64,000 nucleotides of DNA from Pycnopodia helianthoides (Eukaryota; Echinodermata; Asteroidea; Forcipulatida; Asteriidae), in contig CM063261.1 in the NCBI GenBank assembly GCA_032158295.1, positions 4,650,001 to 4,714,000 on the forward strand, read 5' to 3'. A program made the translations under genes and the position numbers. Of this stretch, positions 52,301 through 61,300 are shown in pieces (the stretch's first letter is position 1; each line of letters starts with the position of its first letter). The notes beneath the pieces were generated by a model that was not told the DNA's origin, did not search any database, and saw nothing but the letters and a program-made list of their open reading frames with translations.

Positions 52301-55300
52301 CCATGGCCTGACTCTAGCAGAAGGTACCTCCAAGACCCTCACCACTGACATCCTCTCCTTCACGGACGTGGACAGCATCCCCGGCAATCTAATGTACTCC
52401 ATCTCAGACGGGCCGACCTACGGTCAGCTGGAGTTCACCGACAACCCTGATGTGCCCATTGCTGAGTTCACTCAGTCTGACCTGGCGTCCAAGACGGTGA
52501 AATACGTGCATACCAGTGAGACGGAGGCGACTATGGATAGCTTTACATTCACAGTGGATGATGGAACCAACCAAGTGAGTTTCTTGTGTCCTGTAATACT
52601 GCACGCTTGTTTTCAAAAGTGTAAACGAAATAAATCTTTTGGGATTTTTTTTGTTTTGACTAGACAAAGAAAATGAATGATTTGTTACATTAGAAGTAGG
52701 GAGGTACGTTGTTACATTTACTGGCAGTGTCGGTGGTCATATCAACACGCCATGTGTGGTGAGACACTGTGGCAGATTGCGTGAACACATGCAACTGTTT
52801 CAAGGAATCCATGGGGTCCTGGTTCGTTGGTCATGGTGCATTGGGCAAAAGGCACTGCGAACAATGCCTTTATCGAAGACCTGTTCCTTTCACATACTGA
52901 CTGAGATTTTTTAAAGACAGATTATACTGTATCATCATGAGGCCTTTCATCTCTCTCCAGGGTGCTGTCATTGGTCGACGATCGGCTGTTACATAACAAT
53001 TTACCAACAGTCTGATTGTGTTTCAGAAAGGACTGTAAAAAAAAAAAACAATTCCATTAAAATATGTAAAATGTGTATGAGGACCTCCACCATACGTAGG
53101 TCACACGTTGTACTCAATAAAATGTTTCCCCCTTTTTTTTTCAATGTTCAAATACCATTCTTGATTTCAACAAGAAGATGTGCATTTCTACTTATACAAT
53201 GTGATGTTGTCTTTGACAGATTACCCAGACCTTCTACATTACTCTGACGCCGGTAGACGACTCACTCCCTCTAGTGACCAACTTGGGCATGAGGGTTCAG
53301 GAAGGGGTACGCAAAGCTATCACAGAGTTTGAGCTCAAGGCCCAGGACGAGGACACACCGGTGAGATATAGATTCAGTTTCGACTCATGTGATTATTGAT
53401 GTCTGGCATGTCGTGGCCGAGCGGATAAGAGCACCGGACTCAAGCTCTGGTGTTTCTGATCAGCAGTGTGGCCTCGACTTGATTGACTGTCTTGTAGTGA
53501 ATTCAAGGAACTCTCAAAAGTGCCTTGCACAGTAACCTGTAGAAGGTCATTCAGGTTGGCTCAGTGGTTTCTTCCCTGCCTTTCACGGCTGTGACCCAGG
53601 TCCATAGAAATAGAACACAGAGATTGCTGAGCTCCATTGTTGTCTGTGTCTGCTGTGTACGCCCTCTATGTCAACTGTGGACAAAGAGTATCAATACCAT
53701 GTGACATGTCTGTATGGCAAAATTAACCAGATCAACGAATGGGAAAGCTGGAATTTGCCATACAGCTAAAATGGCAGCGCGCATGACTTGCCTCAAAGCA
53801 GATATGCATTGTTAAGCACACATAGCATTCTCTGAGTTCTATTTCTATGCCCAGTTCACATCTTGGACTAGCAGCCTCCATGTGGATTGGGTTTTCAGTC
53901 CCTGCCTGATTACGCGGCTTTTCACTATCTGGGGTTTTCCTTCCACATCTAAAAACTCAACTGTCTTCTCAGCACAGGTATCTTCAGGCCCAAAGGGTCA
54001 CAGTACTAGTCACTGTTGAAGGTCCCTACGTTTCATTACAAGAAAGCTATAATAGTGTTAATAAAGAAGACCTGTTTGAGGTGAGATTTGAATCAGGGCG
54101 AAAGGCGGGGAAAGATACCACTTTTGTGCATAGGTACTTTTTATGCTTAGCTACTTCTTGTGCTTAGCTACTTCTTGGCTCATGGTAAGAATTATACATA
54201 AATCCATGCTTCTGAAGGGTTAATTGGGATTGATTTCTTTTGGTGACAGGCTGATTCCATCATGTTCACGATCTTCCAATCTCCTCGTTACGGCACAATT
54301 GATGAAGTACGCCGGGGGCCAACCCTGACCTTCACCATGGCTGATCTGTATGAAAACCGCATCAGCTATAACCATGACGGGAGTAACACACTGGAGGACA
54401 GCTTCCTGTTCACAGTGTCTGATGGCACCAATGCACTCTTCGTTGTAGAGCAAGGGACAGAGCTGAGTACCACATCAGCACCCCAGGTAGGAATTGGGGC
54501 CCAATCAGGGATCAGAAGTGCTGAATACTAAGGGTTCTTTCCAAACCTTGGCTTGGAATCTGGTTGCGGGCCCCTTTTGATGTTGGAAACACAGTGCTAA
54601 ATGTACACTGCTCTAAAATTAATGACGGAACCCAAGCCAGAGCCGGAGCCCAAGCCAAGGTGTGGAAAAGGCCCTAAATCAGCACCCTAAGCAGGCATTA
54701 AGGCCCAATCAGGAATAAGAAGAGCTCATTACTACATAAGCACCCAATGTAGGAATTGGGCCCCCAAACAGCGAAGAGAAGAGCTAATTAGTACATTGGC
54801 ACCCCAAGTATGCATTAGGGCCCAATCAGGGATAAGAAGAGTTCATAACTAGTAAGCTCTTCAGAAAAGGTAGGATTTAAGCAAAGTTATGAATGTGGCT
54901 TCTTGAGGAGATTGTCTGAAGTTCTTAGGAATATGATTCCACATCCGCTGTATAGCTGTACTCTGTAATTATGTGTGATCAATTGATTATGCTTTTTTTA
55001 AATGATCAATAAATATTGAATTTAATTGAACCACCCTTGTGCAAGTGTTTGACCTTTCCATTGACCTTCCTCCTGTCTTGAACGTTCTCTTCTTCAGAGA
55101 TTTGACATCACGATTCTTCCCGTTGACGACGGCACACCCAAGAATCATCACCAATCTGGGTCTATCCTACCTGGAGTACTTTGATGACCAGGTCAGTTTC
55201 ATGAAGAGGGATGAGAAATTTAGGAGGTTTATCTTTTAGCACCAAAAGAATACACTCTCAATAACCCTGCCAACCTAAACGTTTGCCAACTTTAAAAAAA

Positions 55301-58300
55301 AATGCAGTAGTTTACTTATACTGGATTGCCATCTTTGTTGATTGCCCATCTCCTCAAAAGGTAATTATCTTGTTTTTAAGCGTAGGGTCATAGATTGGTT
55401 TTTATCAACGTAATGCTGATTTATAGGCAAAATTATAAAGAAAGAAACAAGTAACCTGTGAAAGTTTCAGCTGAATACAGTGTCTACTTGCTGAGAAAAC
55501 AGCAACAAAATTGTCACAGTATTTTTACACAAATGATACTTCCATCCATGTTTAGCGAGGTGACAGTAGGTACCAGCTGCATCTCTGGCCGCAGCATTCA
55601 TGGACAGTCACCAGCCCTCAGACACCTGAGAAAGGATTAATTTTTAGATTTAAATGTTTTTGGGGTGAAAAATTATTCAAACCATATTACTTCTAAGCGA
55701 ATCCTTTCTCAAAATAGTTTATTCTATTAACAGCTGCAGTACTTCTCACTAAGTAAGTCTTAGGTCATATATTTTTGGGTGAAATTATTCAAACCATATT
55801 ACTTTAAGCGATCCTTCTCAAAATAGTTTATTTATTACGCTGCAGTACTTCTCACTAAGTAAGTCTTTATGGTCATTATTTTTGTGGTACTTCCCAATCT
55901 ATGACCCTACCTTTAAACTGTGTTTGTCCACATTTTGGGATTTTGTTATTTGCATTTCTCGTTCAGGCCATGGGAGTCATTACTAGTAAGAGTCTAGTGA
56001 CGATGGATGCAGACACTCCGGATAATCTTCTAGTCTATACCATCACGTCTCAGCCTGAGCACGGCATGCTGGAATCCACCCTGTCACCGGGAGTACCAAT
56101 CAGCGTCTTCACTCAAGGTAAAGCATGTTTGAAGTATGGAGTAATTGTCAACGATGATAAGAAATATTGGAAGTAAAAGCTCCCAAAGCCATCAAACTAG
56201 GTACCAATATGTAGCAGAAACAATGTCCCTTCAAAGGACACCAACCACGATATTATGATATCTTCATGTCATGAGTTAGGATTAAAATACTCTCACCTAA
56301 CAAGACGGCGGCCATTTAAGACGCCATCTTGGTTTTTAATTTCGCAGCTACCATAAAATCTATCAAACAGACATAGTGAAGTTAGTTTGAAATTGGACTA
56401 AAAAACTAAAATCTGTCATGCAACCATATTTAGAATATGGTAGTTATGTTTTTTATTAGTGGTTACACAATTTTTGTTTTAGTTAGGTTGGAAAATGACT
56501 CCCCCCCCCCCTCCCTCCCCCCACCCAACCAGAAAAAGGCTGTCCAGGGAACGATTTTGTCCAACTGAACTGATTTTGTGCACACTGGATGCTACTATTG
56601 AGTAGTAGCAAATGATGAAAGTTGATTAGCAACTGATGCATTTTGTGTAGCACTTTGCTCTGCTATGCAAGGGAAAATCACCATAATTTCTGTCCGGTTC
56701 CTTTTTTGCAGAGGACATCAACAACGGCCTCATCCATTACATCCTTAACTACGGCGCAGAGCCAGAGCTCGGCGACGGGTTCGTCTTCGATGTGGCTGAC
56801 AGTAAACCCAACACGGTGTTAGACACGGTGTTTCGTATCCGCTGGTCGTTGATCCACTTTGAGAAGGGGTCGTACAACATCAGTGAGAAAGCCGGGGTGA
56901 TCAGTGTCCCTGTGACACGGAGTGGAAATCTCAATCAGGTAAGGTTAAGAAACCTGGGAAAAATTCCTTGCATCAGGTCAGCTCCATTTCTAATTGCTGG
57001 ACTTTACGTGGTTTTGTGGATGTCAACCCTAACTATAAAGAGTAATGTTATGAAGAGGTTCTGCCGATATAGAATACATTCTGAAGTCCCGAATCTCATT
57101 TCTGCTTTGTGTTTCTGTGATTTGCTGTCCTCTTATAACAATGAGTGTGGGTTCGAGTCCCGGTCGTGACACTTGTGTCCTTAAGCAAGACACTTAACCA
57201 TTATTTTTTGAGGAACTTTCACATTCTCCAAATCTCAGCCTTAAAGAAAACCACTCAAGCTGCTCTTGTTTCTACTTTGTCAAATTACATACTTTACCTT
57301 TACCTCTATGCCACAGTATGCGATTGTGCTGTGCAGCACCCAGCATGGCTCAGCCACCTCCAGCGGCAATCAACCTGGCCAGAATGACTACCAGGAGCAG
57401 TCGGTCCAGATCCAGTTCGAAGAGAGAGAGGAAACCAAGATGTGTACCATCTTCCTGAATGATGACACGCTGTATGAAGGACCCGAGGACTTCATTGTTG
57501 AGCTTAGTATGCCTGCGTATGCGTTGCTAGGCGACCCATCTGCTGCCTTGGTTACCGTCATGGACGATGAAGATGGTATGTAAAGATCTAGAGTGTTTAA
57601 TTCCTGTTTATTGAAAATATTCTTCTTGTTATTAATGTTATTATTATATATTTCAGTGAAATTATATATTTCAGTGAATTTAATAACTGTAGTTCGCAAG
57701 CCTAAAGAAACCTGTAAACGAGGGTGCTTGCTGAGTGAACTAGAAACACAGGGGTTAACCCCTACTCTTCCACGATAAGTACTCTGTGTTTTTTCACGTG
57801 AACTACCAATCCTAGTACACAGGACCTACATGTACAGCTTCATGTCTCATCCGAAGGACAAAGCAGTTATGGTAAAGTATCTTGCTCAAGAACATGAGTA
57901 CCAAGACCAGGACTCAGACACAAGTGCAGCGACTTGTACTCGAACGCACACTCTTCTGATCAGAAACACAATAGGGCTAGTAACCCCTCGGCCACAACAC
58001 AATAAATACAGTCATTCCATCTGACACTTGTGGAATGGATGTCTATAAAGCCAGTATAATCCTAGTTTCAGCCTTGGTTTTCAAATTAAAGTAGTATTTC
58101 TTTACCAAATTTTTTATATTTCTCAACAGAACCAAGTATTGAGTTTGATGAGCTGATCTTCCACGTGAATGAAAGCTCAGGGTTCATCTTTGCACCGGTC
58201 TCAAGGAAAGGTAGGTCACATTCACCCGGTTCTTTTATCTGCTCTCTGAAAAGGAGAGCTCTGTCAACAACAACAACAACAACAACATTTGAAAATCCTT

Positions 58301-61300
58301 GTTTCTTTGTTTGTTCAATTTGATGTTTAAAAAGGTTTGAGTTTTTAACAGAAATCCACTGCACTATTCCCCATGTAGGTGATTCCAGCCGGAGTGTGTC
58401 TGCGGTGTGTTTCACCATACCTGGATCTGCAGCTGGCAGCAGCTTGACCGGTCTGGAGTCGGGCTCCGACTTCAAGACCAGGGGGATGGCCAACGAGTTC
58501 AGAGTGGTGTTCCCTGCGGGAGTCAACAAGGCATCATGTGATGTCAAGGTTTGTAAACAGCACCCAAAATTCTCTGTGGATTTTTTTCACAGGAGTCGGG
58601 GAAAGTACTGAGTATACAGTGCTTTACACACATCAGTATATGGGTAAAAAAACAAATAATACTATTTATCTCCGATGCAAGTTTAACATCTATTAAACTG
58701 TTGCCGTATCCGCTGTTAAAATGTAGGATTCGGATTGCCTCTGCTACTGGGCAATCTCTATGGTTTAGTGGTAAGAAATATGCTCTAGAATGGCAAAGGT
58801 CGTGGGTCGGAATCCCACCTTAGTAATATTTGTGTGAATTTTTTTCACACGACTCAGGAAAGTACTGAGTATACAGTGCTTTACACATGTTGGTGTATGG
58901 GTAATATGGGGCCTTAGCCTGTAGCCAACTCGCACGCTTCAGAAAACTTAATTCCTGTTGCTCAGAACGCTGAGTAATTCTCAGATATTAGTACTTGCCA
59001 TGAACCAGCAGCACTGGGATAAACGCCTATCCCCTTCATCCATATTTATTGTCTTACTTGTAATTTTCTTGTTTAATGACTGTGTTTATTTCAGATTATT
59101 GATGACGCCATGTTTGAGGCAGAGGAGGAGTTTGAGGTTGCCTTGGCGATGCCGTCTCTGTGGAGCAAACTAGGCAAGAAATCACGAGCTACAGTTATCA
59201 TTAATGGACCGAACGACGGTATGTCTTACAAGCATTCCAATTTAATTATTTCATTTATTTTATGTTGTTGTCTCTCATTTTTTCACTGATGGCTGCCCAC
59301 AGTTAACCAGTGTATCTTTTCCAAAGGCTAATACAATGAGATATTGGAATAGCTTTTTCCCTGGTACTGCTGCACTTTGGAACTCTCTATCTGTATCTTG
59401 CTTTCCACCATCTTCCAATCTGTCCCAGCTTAAGAAGAATGTGAACAAATTCCTTCTCTTTCTCTTTGAATTTGTCTTTTTTTCTTGTAGCCTCAACCAT
59501 AAAGTGGTCCTTGTGCCTTAAAAAAGAAAGCAAATTTTTTAAGAAAGGAGAAAAGAAAAAAACATTGTCAAGAGTTACTGCTGTGATGTGTTAAGAAATA
59601 TCTTTATGCAATCAATAATAATCTGGATTAAGGTTTGACCAATGGTAACGGTTATTTCATAAACATTGTTGAATTTGTGTAATTCCAAGAATAAATATCC
59701 AACACTCAACAACTTAAAACGTGATTACTTTTCTATCCATTCTATTTGGCTGAGGACTTGTTAGCTCTTTATTCTTAGTTTTAATATAAGGAAGTACAAC
59801 ATGTTCTTAAAGGTATTGTACAGGATTGGTAGAGCTGACAAAATAGTCTCAGACAGTGTTCATGTTTTGTGTGATCAATCATAAACATGAAGCAACAAAC
59901 CTGTGAAAATTTGGGCTTAATCCGTTGTGTGAGTCAGGAGAACATAGTGGGAAAAACATGCACAATTTTCAGCATGTAAACATATTGTCCTTAATTTTGG
60001 TTGTAACAACCAAAATCAGCTGTTGAGTTTTTTTTTTTTAGGTTTTCAGATACAGTTTTCTTGAATATTCTTCATTTCAGAGGGAAATATTTCACAGAGA
60101 AATGGTTCTAGTATGAACTTCATAATCAGTTAGCTATTTGACTAAAATTAAACAATTATGTTTTTATCTTTACCAATCCTGTATAGTTCCTTGAACAAAA
60201 AGTGAAATTTTTCCAAGATTCAACCATTTTCACATTCTGTACACAGAGTCTGTGGTCTCTCTGAGCCGAAACACGTACATCTTCAACGAGAACGCCGGTA
60301 CGGTAGAGATTGAGGTGACCAGACACGGCAGTGACCTCTCCCATACCTCCATGGTGTGGTGCTCCGTTAAGCCCAACACCCCGCCCTCGGCAGCACCGGG
60401 GGCCGACTTTGTGCCCAGTACCAGCCAGCTCACATTCGGACCGCAGCAAACTGTCGAGGTGGGTAGAGTAGTAGCTCTCTAAAATGTGCTTTCTTGATCA
60501 AGGTATTGGTTTAATATGTAATTTCCACGAGAAAACTCACAGCATTGGTGACTGTCCATGAAACTTATTTATCCTGCGACCTCTTGAAAAATGATCCAAC
60601 TGAGCTGTGTAGCTGCCTAAGGCTGTATCATAAAGGTGGGAGGATCCCTAATAACACGGCGGTTACAGGTTGAATGGCTTCTGACTGACACCCTCCGAAC
60701 AAAGATATTGACAAAATAGGGAGACCGCCAACATTAGTTAGGGCTAGATAGCTCAGTTGGTAGAGTGCCAGCACGTTAATGCGGAGGTTGCAGGTTCAAG
60801 TCCCGTTCTAGTCAATTTGTTTGTGTTCAACCCAAACAAATTAATTGAATAATGACTCAAAAATATATGGTTCAAAACTAAGTAAGATTCTAAGAAAGCA
60901 AGAAGGTGTCTAACGTTAAGCTAAGGAGTTTTCTAGTCTATTTGTATGAGTATGAGCACACAAGAGTATTTTTTGTTGTTACATGCCTATTGAGGACCCT
61001 CATCTCAACCTTTTCATCCTTGCAGGTGTGTCGTGTGACGATCGTTGACGACACAGCGAGTCCCCAGATGGAGGGGAATGAGACTTTTATTGTCTACCTT
61101 AGCTCAGCCATGGGGTCTGGCCTAGCCACACCATCAGAAGCTCTAGTAGTCATCAATGACACAGTCGATGATAGTAAGTCAGACACATTTTTCTACACAA
61201 TTGTCTTTTTTTTTCAATTTTGTATACTTCACTTTTGATCTTCTAATTTCATTGTATAAAATTGTTCATTTACAAAATTTATTTAAAATGAAATACGGTT

